From Streptomyces sp. SAI-135 (GTDB lineage: Bacteria; Actinomycetota; Actinomycetes; Streptomycetales; Streptomycetaceae): DNA of 64,000 nt. Positions 43,021 to 52,386 of this stretch are shown piece after piece (the first letter of the stretch is position 1; every line of letters begins with the position of its first letter). The position numbers were made by a program, and so were the translations under genes. The notes below the pieces were generated by a model. That model saw only the letters and a program-made list of their open reading frames with translations, ran no database searches and was not told the DNA's origin. The stretch spans positions 8,308,001 to 8,372,000 of the forward strand of contig NZ_JARXYP010000002.1 of the NCBI RefSeq assembly GCF_029893805.1. Direction: 5' to 3'.

Positions 43021-43950
43021 TCACTTGATCCCGGTGAAGCTGATGGTGGACACGATGCGGCGGGCGAAGAACCCGAACAGCACCAGCATCGGCAGCGCGG
43101 CGATGAGCGTCGCCGCCATGAGCCCCGACCAGTCGACGCCCGACTGCGGGGTCTGGGCCCGGAAGATGGCCAGCGCCACGGTCAGGACACGTGAGCTGTC
43201 GCTGTAGGACACCATCAGCGGCCAGAAGTAGTCGTTCCAGGACGTGATGTACGTCAGTACGGCCAGCGTGAGGACCGGTGCGGACGCCATCGGCAGCAGC
43301 ACCCGGAAGAAGATCCGTACCTTCCCGGCGCCGTCCAGCAGGGCGGCCTCCTCGACCTCGCGGGGCACGTTCATGAAGAACTGCCGCAGAAAGAACACCG
43401 CGAACGGCGTCATGAACATCGTCGGCAGGGCGATGCCCAACAGGTTGTCGATCAGGCCGAGTTCCTTGATGAGCACGAAGTTCGGCAGCAGCGTGAAGAT
43501 GGTCGGCACCATCAGCCCGGCCAGGAACAGCGCGAACACCCTGTCGCGGCCCCGCCAGCGCAGCCTGGCGAAGGCGTAGGCGGCCATCGCGGAGAAGAAG
43601 ATCTGGCAGCCGGTGACCAGGGTCGAGACGATCACCGAGTTGAGCAGATAGCGCCAGAACTTCAGCCCGCCGCCCGCGCCGCCCTGCGCGATCGCGTCCT
43701 TCGTGGACTCCAGGCCCAGGGCGCGGGCGAATCCGGTACCGGTCGGATCCACCGGCAGCGGGTCGGAGGCGTGGGCGGCGAGTCCGGAGTTGGTGGACAG
43801 CGCGGTGCGCAGGATCCAGTAGAACGGCAGCAGGGTCACGAGCACGATCGCACCCATCGCCGTCCACGCGAGGACCCGGCCGGGGGAAAGCGCGCGGCGC
43901 CGGGTGGGCCGTATCCGTGTCGTGGTCGTGGTGGTGGTCACGGCAGCCAT
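43021..43950 (-). CDS. sugar ABC transporter permease (MalG type)
   Basis: A 309-residue membrane permease with six segments and the EAA loop, EVEEAALLDGAGKVRIFFRV. The Thr-rich N-terminus (VTTTTTTTRIRPTRRR) is cytoplasmic. It lies between its partner permease and the binding protein in one operon. Confidence 0.88.
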   Translation of the reverse strand: MAAVTTTTTTTRIRPTRRRALSPGRVLAWTAMGAIVLVTLLPFYWILRTALSTNSGLAAHASDPLPVDPTGTGFARALGLESTKDAIAQGGAGGGLKFWRYLLNSVIVSTLVTGCQIFFSAMAAYAFARLRWRGRDRVFALFLAGLMVPTIFTLLPNFVLIKELGLIDNLLGIALPTMFMTPFAVFFLRQFFMNVPREVEEAALLDGAGKVRIFFRVLLPMASAPVLTLAVLTYITSWNDYFWPLMVSYSDSSRVLTVALAIFRAQTPQSGVDWSGLMAATLIAALPMLVLFGFFARRIVSTISFTGIK

Positions 43951-43966
43951 GTCGACTCCTTCCGCG

Positions 43967-44932
43967 TCAGCCGAGATCGGTGTGGCCGGCCCGGGTGAGC
44001 CGGTACTGCAGGACGGTGATCGCGCTCAGCACCACCAGGAGGGCGACGGACATCGCGGACGCGTAGCCGAACTGGAAGCGGCCGAAGGCCGATTGGTAGA
44101 TGTAGAACTGGAGCACGTTGGTCGCGTTGGCCGGGCCGCCCCCGGTCGTCACGGCGACCGTGTCGAAGACCTGGAACGAACCGATCACCGTCATGATCAG
44201 GACGACCGCCAGGACCGGCCTGAGCAGCGGCATGGTGATCCGCCAGAACATCCGCCACTCGCTCGCGCCGTCCACCTTCGCCGCCTCGTACATGTCGTTC
44301 GGGATGGCCATGAGGCCCGCGAACAGCAGCAGCGCGGTGTAGCCGACGTGCCGCCACACGTTGATCAGGGCGATCGTCGGGACCGCCCAGGTCTCGTCGG
44401 CGAGGAAGGGGATCCGGTCGAAGCCGAGCCCGGCGATGATCTCGTTGCCGATGCCGAGCTGGTTGTCGAGGATCCACAGCCAGACCAGACCCGCGACGAC
44501 GTTCGACATCAGATACGGCGTCAGCACGATCCCGCGCAGTACGGGGGACTGGGTCAGGCGCTGCAGGAGCACGGCGATGGCGAGGGCGGACACGGTCTGG
44601 ACACCGATGTTGATGACCACGTACTCCACGGTGACCTTCAGCGAGTCCCAGAAGACGGGGTCGTGGATCATCCGGTCGTAGTTGGCGAACCCGACCCACT
44701 CCGCCGGGGTCAGCAGGTTGAAGCGGGTGAAGCTCAGGTAGATGCCCCGCAGGGTCGGCCAGAGCAGGAAGACCACGAAGCCGATCAGGGCCGGGGCGAT
44801 GAACACCGCGGCCAGGCGGCCGTCGCCCCCGTGGGACCTGTCCGGGCTCGGGTCCTCACCCGGTTCGGTCCGTGCCCCCTCGGTGCCGCTCAGCGGCAAC
44901 CGCGACGGAGGGCTGCTGGAGGCGATGGTCAT
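43967..44932 (-). CDS. sugar ABC transporter permease (MalF type)
   Basis: A 321-residue permease with about six membrane segments and the EAA loop, MYEAAKVDGASEWRMFWRI. The start at 44932 follows GGGAG; the open frame to 45751 runs antisense to the ROK gene and is rejected. It is the first gene of the operon, divergent from the ROK regulator. Confidence 0.88.
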   Translation of the reverse strand: MTIASSSPPSRLPLSGTEGARTEPGEDPSPDRSHGGDGRLAAVFIAPALIGFVVFLLWPTLRGIYLSFTRFNLLTPAEWVGFANYDRMIHDPVFWDSLKVTVEYVVINIGVQTVSALAIAVLLQRLTQSPVLRGIVLTPYLMSNVVAGLVWLWILDNQLGIGNEIIAGLGFDRIPFLADETWAVPTIALINVWRHVGYTALLLFAGLMAIPNDMYEAAKVDGASEWRMFWRITMPLLRPVLAVVLIMTVIGSFQVFDTVAVTTGGGPANATNVLQFYIYQSAFGRFQFGYASAMSVALLVVLSAITVLQYRLTRAGHTDLG

Positions 44933-44970
44933 CGGGAGACTCCCTCGTCTTCGGTGGCTCGTCCTCGGCC

Positions 44971-45080
44971 ACTTACTTTTGTCGCGAAAGAATCCAGGCG
45001 TCAAGGGTCCTGCGAGTTTCTTTTCAGGGCGGCCGTTCGGCCATAACATGGTCATGTTGGTTTTATGGCGAAAGAAATCG
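44971..45080. promoter_or_regulatory. ROK regulator operator region with CGAAAGAA repeats
   Basis: Between the divergent permease and ROK genes, CGAAAGAA occurs at about 44985-44992 and again at 45069-45076, and the inverted form TTTCTTTT at 45017-45024. AACATG-GT-CATGTT (45045-45058) is a perfect palindrome. ROK proteins bind such A/T-rich repeats in sugar operon promoters, so some of these are probably operators. Which one is unproven. Confidence 0.5.
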
Positions 45081-45098
45081 TGTGGGAGTCTGATCTCC

Positions 45099-46259
45099 AT
45101 GACCGCAGTTGCCGCCAGCTGGCTACCCCTGAGCGCCGGTGAGCGCTCGGTGGCGATCGAGGTGCTCGTCCACGGCCCGCTGTCGCGCACCGAGCTCGCC
45201 CGCCGCCTCGACCTCTCCGCGGGCAGCCTCACCCGGCTGACCAAACCGCTCATCGAGTCGGGGCTGCTGATCGAGGTCCCCGAGGCGGGCGCCCCGGCCG
45301 AGGTGCGCCAGGGGCGCCCCTCGCAGCCCCTCGACGTGGTCGTCGGGTCCCGCTCCTTCGTCGGGTTCAAGATCACCGAGGACATGGTGTACGGCGTCGT
45401 CACCACGCTCAGGAGCGAGATCGTCGCCCGCCATGACCGGCCCCTCGCCGGCCACGACCCCGCCGAAGTCGCCGACCTCCTAGCGGAGATGACGAGCGAA
45501 CTGGCCCGCGTCCACCCCCGGCTCGCCGGCATCGGCATCGGTGTCGGCGGCTTCGTCCAGGAGCGTGCCGTGGTCGGCGAGTCCCCCTTCCTGCACTGGC
45601 GTGACGTCCCCCTGGGTGAACTCGTCGAGGAGCGCACGGGATTGCCGGTGGTGGTCGAGAACGACGTCGCCGCCCTCGTCGAGGCGGAGACCTGGTTCGG
45701 TGCGGGACGCGGCCTCGACCGCTTCGTCGTCCTCACCATCGGCGCCGGCATCGGCTACGGCCTGGTCCTCGGCGGCCGGCGCGTCCCCTACGCCGAGGAG
45801 GACCGGGGCTTCGGACGGCACTGGATCATCGACCCCGGCGGACCCCTCACGCCCGACGGCAACCGCGGCAGCGCCGTCTCCCTGCTCACCATCCCCAGCA
45901 TCCGCTACCAGGTGCACGCCGCCACCGGACGTGACCACACCTACGAGGAGATCCTCGCCCTCGCCGCGGCGGGCGACCCCATGCCCGCCCGCGTCATCGC
46001 CGAGGCCGGGCGCGCGCTCGGCGTCCTGATCGCCCAGATCGCCAACTTCGCCATGCCGCAGAAGATCATGCTGGCCGGGGAAGGGGTGGGGCTGATGGAC
46101 GTGGCCGGCAAGACCGTCGAGGAGGCGATCCGCTCCCACCGCCACCCCCTGGCCACCCCCGTCGACCTGGAGACCCGGGTGTCCGACTTTCACGACTGGG
46201 CCCGCGGTGCCGCCGTCCTGGCGATCCAGGTGCTGGTGCTCGGTGTGGCCGAAGTGTGA
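45099..46259 (+). CDS. ROK-family transcriptional regulator
   Basis: A 386-residue regulator: N-terminal winged helix (about 15-75: LSAGERSVAIEVLVHGPLSR, RLDLSAGSLTRLTKPLI), then a ROK sugar-kinase-like domain with GIGIGVGGFV, VVENDVAALVEAE and TIGAGIGYGLVLGG. The zinc-binding CxCGxxGC of many ROK proteins is not seen. The start ATG at 45099 has GGGAG ten bases upstream. It is divergent from the ABC sugar operon and should repress it until the sugar binds. Confidence 0.85.
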   Translation: MTAVAASWLPLSAGERSVAIEVLVHGPLSRTELARRLDLSAGSLTRLTKPLIESGLLIEVPEAGAPAEVRQGRPSQPLDVVVGSRSFVGFKITEDMVYGVVTTLRSEIVARHDRPLAGHDPAEVADLLAEMTSELARVHPRLAGIGIGVGGFVQERAVVGESPFLHWRDVPLGELVEERTGLPVVVENDVAALVEAETWFGAGRGLDRFVVLTIGAGIGYGLVLGGRRVPYAEEDRGFGRHWIIDPGGPLTPDGNRGSAVSLLTIPSIRYQVHAATGRDHTYEEILALAAAGDPMPARVIAEAGRALGVLIAQIANFAMPQKIMLAGEGVGLMDVAGKTVEEAIRSHRHPLATPVDLETRVSDFHDWARGAAVLAIQVLVLGVAEV

Positions 46260-46369
46260 ACCGGGCCACACCTCTTGACAGGTGGCCCACAGTCGGACGT
46301 GATCAGCAACACGGTCCGATATGCCCTTTTCTGGTGTGATTACTCACGGCGCCTTCACTTCCGGGGCCG

Positions 46370-46375
46370 TATGCT
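46370..46375 (+). promoter_or_regulatory. -10 box for a leaderless start
   Basis: TATGCT lies seven bases before ATG 46383. Confidence 0.4.
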
Positions 46376-46382
46376 TCACACC

Positions 46383-46556
46383 ATGTCCACCACTGTTGAA
46401 CCCGTGACCGATCGATCGGCCGACGAGGTCAACGAGGAGATCCGGGCCCTGTGGCGCCGGGCGGGCGGGACACTGAGCGGCGAGCAGCGTGAGGAGTACC
46501 AGCGCCTCGTCCTGGAGTGGGCCGCCGCCGCTCCGCAGCCGGTCCGGGCGGCCTGA
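46383..46556 (+). CDS. small conserved hypothetical protein
   Basis: A 57-residue acidic, helical protein: MSTTVEPVTDRSADEVNEEI, then LSGEQREEYQRLVLEWAAA. Codon bias is typical of real genes. Similar short proteins are common in Streptomyces; function unknown. An upstream ATG at 46371 is possible but the leaderless-type box favours 46383. Confidence 0.6.
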   Translation: MSTTVEPVTDRSADEVNEEIRALWRRAGGTLSGEQREEYQRLVLEWAAAAPQPVRAA

Positions 46557-46610
46557 CCCCGGCGACCTGCGCGGGGCATCACCGCCTCGTCCCTGGGCAC
46601 CCCTGACGGG

Positions 46611-47432
46611 ATGGGCCCTCTCCTCGCACTGGCCTCAGCGGTCTGCTACGGCATCGTCGACTTCACCGGCGGTCTGCTGTCCCGCCGCGCCCACTTCGCC
46701 GCCGTCACCTTCCTCGGCCAGATCGGCGGCCTCCTGCTCGCGACCGTCGCCGCGCTCCTCCTTCCCGCCGAGGCCGTGCACCCTGCCGACCTCCTGTGGG
46801 GCGCCCTCTCCGGCATCGGAAGCGGCGCCGCCATGCACTTCCTCAACCGCGGTCTCAGCCATGGCGCGATGAGCGTGGTCGTACCCGTCAGCGCCGTCAC
46901 CGGCGTCGGCCTGTCCGTGGTGTGCGGGGTGCTGCTCGGCGACCGGCCGACCGCGGTGGCCTGGCTGGGCATCGCTCTCACCGTGCCCGCGCTCTGGATG
47001 GTCTGCGGCGGCGGTATCGACGGCGGCGGAGGCGTCCCCGACGGGCTGCTCGCCAGCGCCGGCGTCGCGCTCCAGTACATCGCCCTCGCCCAGGCCGGTG
47101 CCTCGGGGGGACTGTGGCCGGTGGCCGCGGGACGGGCCGCCGCCGTACTCGTCCTGCTGCCCGCGGCGGCACGGCGCCCCCGGCGGCTGCACCTGCCGCC
47201 CGTGCGGGCCGTCCAGGCCCTGCTCGTCGGAGCGGGCGCCGCCCTCGGGCTCATCCTCTATCTGCTCGCCGCCCAGCGGCAGTTGCTGGCCGTGGCCGTC
47301 GTCCTGGCCTCGCTCTACCCGGCACTCCCCGTCGTCCTCGGACTCGCCCTGCTGCACGAGCGGTTGAGCCGGAAACAGGTGGTGGGCCTCGTGGGAGCGG
47401 GACTGGCCACGGTACTGCTCACCCTGGGATGA
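46611..47432 (+). CDS. EamA/DMT-superfamily membrane transporter
   Basis: A 273-residue integral membrane protein with about ten segments in two EamA-type halves (ALASAVCYGIVDFTGGLLS at the N-terminus; the second half ends LARLSRKQVVGLVGAGLA-like: HERLSRKQVVGLVGAGLA). Such proteins export metabolites or drugs. It converges with the S1 protease gene at 47453. Substrate unknown. Confidence 0.82.
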   Translation: MGPLLALASAVCYGIVDFTGGLLSRRAHFAAVTFLGQIGGLLLATVAALLLPAEAVHPADLLWGALSGIGSGAAMHFLNRGLSHGAMSVVVPVSAVTGVGLSVVCGVLLGDRPTAVAWLGIALTVPALWMVCGGGIDGGGGVPDGLLASAGVALQYIALAQAGASGGLWPVAAGRAAAVLVLLPAAARRPRRLHLPPVRAVQALLVGAGAALGLILYLLAAQRQLLAVAVVLASLYPALPVVLGLALLHERLSRKQVVGLVGAGLATVLLTLG

Positions 47433-47452
47433 CCCCGTTGGATGACCGCGTC

Positions 47453-48820
47453 TCAGCCCCAGGTGGCCGAGTAGTACCGCTGGTAGGCCTTGCGGTCCTG
47501 CTCCGAGCGGATGTACCGGGTCGCCACGAGCGCGATCAGGCTGCCTCCGAGAACCAGCAGCCCCGGCCCGACGTTGCGGGTGTCCGTGAGCCGGCTCAGC
47601 AGGGGCGTGCCCTCGGCCCCCTGCACCGCCGCCGAGGAACCGGGGGAGGCGGCACCGGGAGCGATCGAGCCCTGCGCGGAGGTGGCCGACGGCGCGGGAG
47701 AGGCCCCGCCGGCGGCGGCCGGGTTCGACACGATCAACTGCATGCCGAGATCCGACAGCGCCTTCGTCACCGGCTGGAAGAACGTCGTACCGCCCTGGGT
47801 GCAGTCACCGCTGCCGCCGGAGGTGATGCCGAGCGCGATCCCCTCGGAGAACATCGGCCCGCCGCTGTCCCCGGGTTCGGCGCACACGTTCGTCTCGATC
47901 AGCCCGGTGACCGTGCCCTCCGGGTAGTTCACCGTCGAGTTGACCCCCGTCACCTGGCCGTCGCGCAGCCCGCTCGTGCTGCCGCTGCGGAACACCCGCT
48001 GCCCGATGGCCGGATCGCCCGCGCCGGTGATCTGCACGCCCTTGCCGTTGCCGATGAACACGACACCGGCGCCGTCGCCCGCCTTCCCGTCGGCGTACTG
48101 GACCAGGGAGTAGTCGTTGCCCGGGAAGCTCTGGGTGACCGTCCTGCCCAGCTGGTTGGTGCCCCCGGTGTCCGCGAACCAGGTCGAACCGGTGGGGCCG
48201 CAGTGCCCGGCGGTGAGGATGAAGTCGCTCTGGCCGTTGGTCACGTTGAAGCCCGCCGAACAGCGTCCGCCGGTCGACAGGATGGGCTGCGCCCCGTTCA
48301 GGCGCGGAGTGAAGGTGCCCTCGGTGCGCTCCATGCGGACGAAGCCGCCGATGCCGTCCGCGACCTTCGTCATCGCGGCCCAGTCGGACGCCGAGACGGT
48401 GCTGTCGCCCTGCACGACCACCTCGTTGGTCCGGTAGTCCATGGACCAGGCCGTCCCCGCCACCCGGGGCGCGGAACGCAGCGTCCTCGCCGCCGACTTG
48501 AGCTCGTCCATGCTGTGTCCGACGACCTTCGCCCGCGCCCCGGCCTTGCGCACCTCGGCGGCCGCCTGCTCGTCGGTGACCGCGACGACCGGCTTCCCGT
48601 CGGCGCCGATCCAGGTGCCGGCGGTACGGGCGGAGCCGAGGCGCGCCACCAGGTCCGCACCCGTCTGCCCGGCCTTCATGGCGTACGTGTGCGGTACGCC
48701 GGCGGTGGCGGGAGGCTCGCTCGCGACGGCCCGCGTGACCATCACACCTCCCAGGAGGAGTCCGCCGACTGCCGCCAGCCGTGTCACTCGCCGGACGACC
48801 CGTCGTCGTGCGTGCCTCAT
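47453..48820 (-). CDS. membrane-anchored S1 (streptogrisin-like) serine protease
   Basis: A 455-residue preproprotease, paralogue of the protein at 951. Signal peptide, prodomain and protease domain with the triad in LTAGHCG, GNDYSLVQY and EPGDSGGPM. NYPEGTVTGLIETNVCAEPG is nearly identical to the other. Instead of an acidic tail it ends in a Pro/Ser/Ala linker and one membrane helix (GPGLLVLGGSLIALVATRYI) with a basic end, so it should be held at the outer face of the membrane. The start at 48820 has GGGAG; the frame is open to 48919. Confidence 0.88.
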   Translation of the reverse strand: MRHARRRVVRRVTRLAAVGGLLLGGVMVTRAVASEPPATAGVPHTYAMKAGQTGADLVARLGSARTAGTWIGADGKPVVAVTDEQAAAEVRKAGARAKVVGHSMDELKSAARTLRSAPRVAGTAWSMDYRTNEVVVQGDSTVSASDWAAMTKVADGIGGFVRMERTEGTFTPRLNGAQPILSTGGRCSAGFNVTNGQSDFILTAGHCGPTGSTWFADTGGTNQLGRTVTQSFPGNDYSLVQYADGKAGDGAGVVFIGNGKGVQITGAGDPAIGQRVFRSGSTSGLRDGQVTGVNSTVNYPEGTVTGLIETNVCAEPGDSGGPMFSEGIALGITSGGSGDCTQGGTTFFQPVTKALSDLGMQLIVSNPAAAGGASPAPSATSAQGSIAPGAASPGSSAAVQGAEGTPLLSRLTDTRNVGPGLLVLGGSLIALVATRYIRSEQDRKAYQRYYSATWG

Positions 48821-49174
48821 GCATGGCTCCCGAACCCGAACAAGCGGTGTCTGCACCGCGGGGCCCTCCGGTCGTTGAGCGCCCTCCTTGCATACGCGGC
48901 CGGGGCCGGACGCGTTCACGACAGCGGGTGTTCGAGTGGGGCGAGATCCCGTTGAGGTGCCTCAATCGGCCTTGTTCACAAGCGCGTTGGCCGGATCCCC
49001 GTGACTTGAGGACCCGGCTCGGTCGAGTCGACGCGTGAGTGCGGTCGGGTGCCGTCCGCCACCCCGGCCCCGTAGGCACCAACCCGTGTCCCGCGCGCCG
49101 CCTCGTGCCCCACCACCGATGACGCACACGCACCGCACCTGCGCGGATCGAACATGTTTGCCTAGACTTCGGTC
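48821..49174. other. divergent intergenic region
   Basis: This gap holds the promoters of the S1 protease (left) and the F420/PPOX-type gene (right). TAGACT (49163-49168) before the latter is the only clear element. No gene seen. Confidence 0.5.
49163..49168 (+). promoter_or_regulatory. -10 box for a leaderless start
   Basis: TAGACT lies six bases before ATG 49175. Confidence 0.45.
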
Positions 49175-49555
49175 ATGGACGACACGCCGCTGGAGCGGCT
49201 CGGTGCGGGCAAGTACCTGCTGCTCACCAGCTTCCGCAAGAACGGCACGCCGGTCGCCACCCCCGTGTGGGTGGTCCGCGACGGGGACACGCTCGGCGTG
49301 TGGACCGCCGCCGACACGGGGAAGGTGAAACGGATCCGGGCCCGCGCGGACGTCCTCGTCGGCCCCTGCGACGCGCGGGGCAACCCGACCGGCGACCAGA
49401 TCCCGGCCACGGCCGAGATCGGCGACGCGACGACCACCGCCCGCTACCGGGATCTCCTGGCCCGCAAGTACGGCCTCCTGGGCCGGCTCACACTCCTCGG
49501 CAGCAGGCTGCGCCGGGGGCTCGACGGGACGGTCGGGATCCGCGTGACCCTGTGA
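49175..49555 (+). CDS. PPOX-class (F420/FMN-binding) oxidoreductase
   Basis: A 126-residue split-barrel flavin/deazaflavin protein: GKYLLLTSFRKNGTPVATPV, WVVRDGDTLGVWT and TGKVKRIRARADVLVGPCD are the family's cofactor-binding strands. The small size fits F420-dependent PPOX-type enzymes of actinobacteria. It is followed by a strong bidirectional hairpin. Confidence 0.82.
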   Translation: MDDTPLERLGAGKYLLLTSFRKNGTPVATPVWVVRDGDTLGVWTAADTGKVKRIRARADVLVGPCDARGNPTGDQIPATAEIGDATTTARYRDLLARKYGLLGRLTLLGSRLRRGLDGTVGIRVTL

Positions 49556-49588
49556 CGTGCGGGGCCCGGACGGACCGGACCCCGCACG
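49556..49588. terminator. bidirectional hairpin terminator
   Basis: A 14-bp stem (left arm CGTGCGGGGCCCGG) with one mismatch and a five-base loop lies between convergent genes. Confidence 0.7.
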
Positions 49589-49620
49589 AGAGGGTGCTCA
49601 CGCTCGTTCGTACGGCGTGC

Positions 49621-52386
49621 TCACGGCCGGTCGAGCACCGTGCCGGTCAGCGCCGGCCGGTCGGGCAGCGGCTCGGCGTTGCGGTCGGTCAGCGCGAGGC
49701 GCATCGACTCGGTCGGCTCGGCGACCTGGTCCCGCACGGTCGGCACGACGAAGTCCACGCTGGTGCTGCCGGGGGGAATGTTCAGCCACACCCACAGGCT
49801 CGCGTCGGACAGCCGCCGCTCCGGGTCGGGCACGTCACCGGACCAGTCCCTGAGCCACTGCGGGTCCACGTCCTTGGTGGACAGCTCGGTGCCCTCGGTG
49901 ACCGGAAGGACCCGCACCGGCTGCCAGATGTCCACCGTCGCGGGCGCGTCGATGGACAGCCGCCAGGTCAGCGTCTCGCCCTCGGTGACCCGGTCCGCGA
50001 CCGGTGACAGGGTGATCACCGGCTCGGGGTCGTCGTTCTCGACGGTGACGCCGCCCCGGTACTTGCCGACGACGGAGCTCCGAACGGCCTTGACGGCGAT
50101 GTCGTGCTGCACGTCCTCGCCGTAGGTGGTGTCGCCCTTCACCTCGACCGGCACGTCGATCGCGTGGCTGCCAGGCCGTACCGTCACCAGCCTGTTCTCG
50201 GCGCGGCCGCTGCCCGGGTCGAGGACGTAGACGCGGACCTGACCGCTGCCGTGGCCGGAGATCTTCACCGGGACGCGGTAGGTGCGGGTGCCCGAGTCGC
50301 CCTCCTTGACGACCGTGCGGCCCACGTCGACGCGGGGCAGCGCGGCCGCCTTGACCGCGGGGGTGCCGGGCGCCCAGCCCCAGGCGTCCATCAGCCAGGC
50401 CCGCCCGGACCGCGAACGGGGCGTCAGATCGAGGGACGTGACGTGCCGCAGATCGAGCCCCGCCCGGGCCGCCGCCGTCAGCGGGAGGCGCAGTTCCTGC
50501 GCCCAGTAGGAGGCGGTGTACCGGGAGCCCGGCAGACCGGCCATGGTGACCCGGCCGAGCGTCACCCGGCGGTGGGAGGAGTCGGTGACGGCCACGTCGA
50601 ACTTGGTGCCGGTGGTGTTCGGGGGTACGAAGACGCGCAGCGCGAGCTGCTGCGAGCCGCGCAGGGAGAGCGGCTTGGCCGCGGTGATGCGCGCGGCCCT
50701 GCCCGGCGCGGACCACTTCAGGTCCACCGCGCTGCGGCCGGTCTCCTTGCCCGTCTCCCACTGCGCGAAGTGCGGTGAGGATCCGGGGGCCTCGGGGTCC
50801 AGACAGGCCACGGCAGGGTCGGGGTCGACCGCCGAGCACAGCCGGGCGCCGGTCACCTTGGCGCCGCCGTCCGGCAGGAAGCCGCCGCTGCGGCGGCCGC
50901 CGACCGCGTGGGTGAGGACCCGGGCCGGGTCGGCGGACGGAGCCCGCTTGCCGGAACCGTCGAGCAGCGGGCGCACCCGGTCGTCCCCGGAGAGGAAGAG
51001 GCGGGCCGCGGCGGCGATGTACGTGGCGCCCGCCTTGTGCTGCTGGGCGGCGGTCAGGCGGGTCGCGGCACCCGGGGAGCACACCGGGTCGGGCTGCTCC
51101 GGGTCGCTCCCGAAGTCGTCCTGGGCCGGTGCCTGGGCCTCGCCCGGGGTCCACTCGCTGTTGAAGTAGTTGTGGTTGGCGCCGACCACGTAGACCGCGC
51201 TGTGCAGCGCCGCACCCCGGCTGACCCCGCGCGTCCCGTCGACGAAGTCCTCGCCCTGGAGGTCCGACACGTCACCGTCGCACCCCGGCAGCAGCGTCAC
51301 GGACGGCACGTCGGCGACCGGATTCTGGCCGAAGATCGTCGGCCCGACGAGCACGGTTCCGCGCACCTTCCAGCGCACCGGGCCCCGGTAGCCGTCCTCC
51401 GCGGCGGGCGGCGGGTAGAGGCTGTCCATGGCGGCCCGGTTGACGCCCTCGCCGCCACGCGAGTGCCCGACGAGCAGGACCCGGGAGAGATCCGCCTTCG
51501 CCGCCGCTCGGACGACGGCCGGGGCGGAGGAGCGGTGGGCGCCCCAGTCGGCCCAGCGGGCGAGGTGCTGCCGCACCAGCGAGGAGCGCGCCTGCGCCCC
51601 GGCGTCCTCGGCCTCCCAGTCCTGGGCGTTGATGCTGTTGGCCGAGATCGACACCGTCACATAGCCCTGGGAGGCGAGCAGTCGCTGGTCGCGCAGATAG
51701 CCCAGGTGGCTCGGGATCGGCTTGTAGCCGGCCGCGCAGGGCCAGTCGCCCGTGACGTCGTCCTCGGAGCCCGGCTTGTAGCAGGTGTTGTGACGGCCGT
51801 GCAGGAACAGGGCGAGCGGCCGGCTGCCGGTGGCGTTCTTCGGCGCCACGACCTCGGCGGTCATCTCCACCGGGGTGGCGAACCCGGGCAGGCGCACCGG
51901 GGCGAGGTCGTAACTGCCGGTGACGGTCCGGTACGAGCCGGGCCTGCCCGGATCGACGCCGTTCGCCGGTGCCGGCGCGGGCACCCGTGGCGCGGGCGGG
52001 CGGGACGCGTCCGTGTCCTGCGCCGCGTCCAACCGGCGCCCCGCCGCCGTCACTTGGAGGTCCGTCAGCCGCGTGGGCCGCGCGTCGGCGAGGGGGAGCC
52101 GGAAGGTCCGGCCGTCCTTCGCCGGTCTCGGCACCCCGAGCAGCCGGTCCCCGGTGCGGAACTCGACGCGCGCGTCCCCCATGGGCACGGCTTCGGGCGC
52201 GCGCCAGACCAGCTCACGCGCCCCGCGCTCCCCGTCGATCCGCCACCCCCGCGGAAGTGGCTGGTCGTCCGTCGCGCTCAACGGCCCCGCAGTGTGCGGC
52301 TGTTGAGCCTGTGCCAGTCCGGGCGAGCCCGCCAGGGCCGCCAGCACCGCCACGGCGGTCACACATATTCGCCGGGCACGGATCAA
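49621..52386 (-). CDS. large secreted alpha/beta hydrolase with Calx-beta-like domain
   Basis: A 921-residue secreted protein. The start TTG at 52386 has GAGGAGAG at the right spacing; the frame is open to 52488. After a signal peptide (ICVTAVAVLAALAGSPGLAQA) an alpha/beta hydrolase domain (about 130-520) has the oxyanion LALFLHGRHNTCYKPG and nucleophile elbow LLVGHSRGGEGVNRA, with VYVVGANHNYFNSEW supplying a likely His. The C-terminal third contains a Calx-beta-type repeat (EGDSGTRTYRVPVKISG, then VENDDPEPVITLSP). It may act on polymers outside the cell; substrate unknown. The His and cap assignment is tentative. Confidence 0.78.
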   Translation of the reverse strand: MIRARRICVTAVAVLAALAGSPGLAQAQQPHTAGPLSATDDQPLPRGWRIDGERGARELVWRAPEAVPMGDARVEFRTGDRLLGVPRPAKDGRTFRLPLADARPTRLTDLQVTAAGRRLDAAQDTDASRPPAPRVPAPAPANGVDPGRPGSYRTVTGSYDLAPVRLPGFATPVEMTAEVVAPKNATGSRPLALFLHGRHNTCYKPGSEDDVTGDWPCAAGYKPIPSHLGYLRDQRLLASQGYVTVSISANSINAQDWEAEDAGAQARSSLVRQHLARWADWGAHRSSAPAVVRAAAKADLSRVLLVGHSRGGEGVNRAAMDSLYPPPAAEDGYRGPVRWKVRGTVLVGPTIFGQNPVADVPSVTLLPGCDGDVSDLQGEDFVDGTRGVSRGAALHSAVYVVGANHNYFNSEWTPGEAQAPAQDDFGSDPEQPDPVCSPGAATRLTAAQQHKAGATYIAAAARLFLSGDDRVRPLLDGSGKRAPSADPARVLTHAVGGRRSGGFLPDGGAKVTGARLCSAVDPDPAVACLDPEAPGSSPHFAQWETGKETGRSAVDLKWSAPGRAARITAAKPLSLRGSQQLALRVFVPPNTTGTKFDVAVTDSSHRRVTLGRVTMAGLPGSRYTASYWAQELRLPLTAAARAGLDLRHVTSLDLTPRSRSGRAWLMDAWGWAPGTPAVKAAALPRVDVGRTVVKEGDSGTRTYRVPVKISGHGSGQVRVYVLDPGSGRAENRLVTVRPGSHAIDVPVEVKGDTTYGEDVQHDIAVKAVRSSVVGKYRGGVTVENDDPEPVITLSPVADRVTEGETLTWRLSIDAPATVDIWQPVRVLPVTEGTELSTKDVDPQWLRDWSGDVPDPERRLSDASLWVWLNIPPGSTSVDFVVPTVRDQVAEPTESMRLALTDRNAEPLPDRPALTGTVLDRP

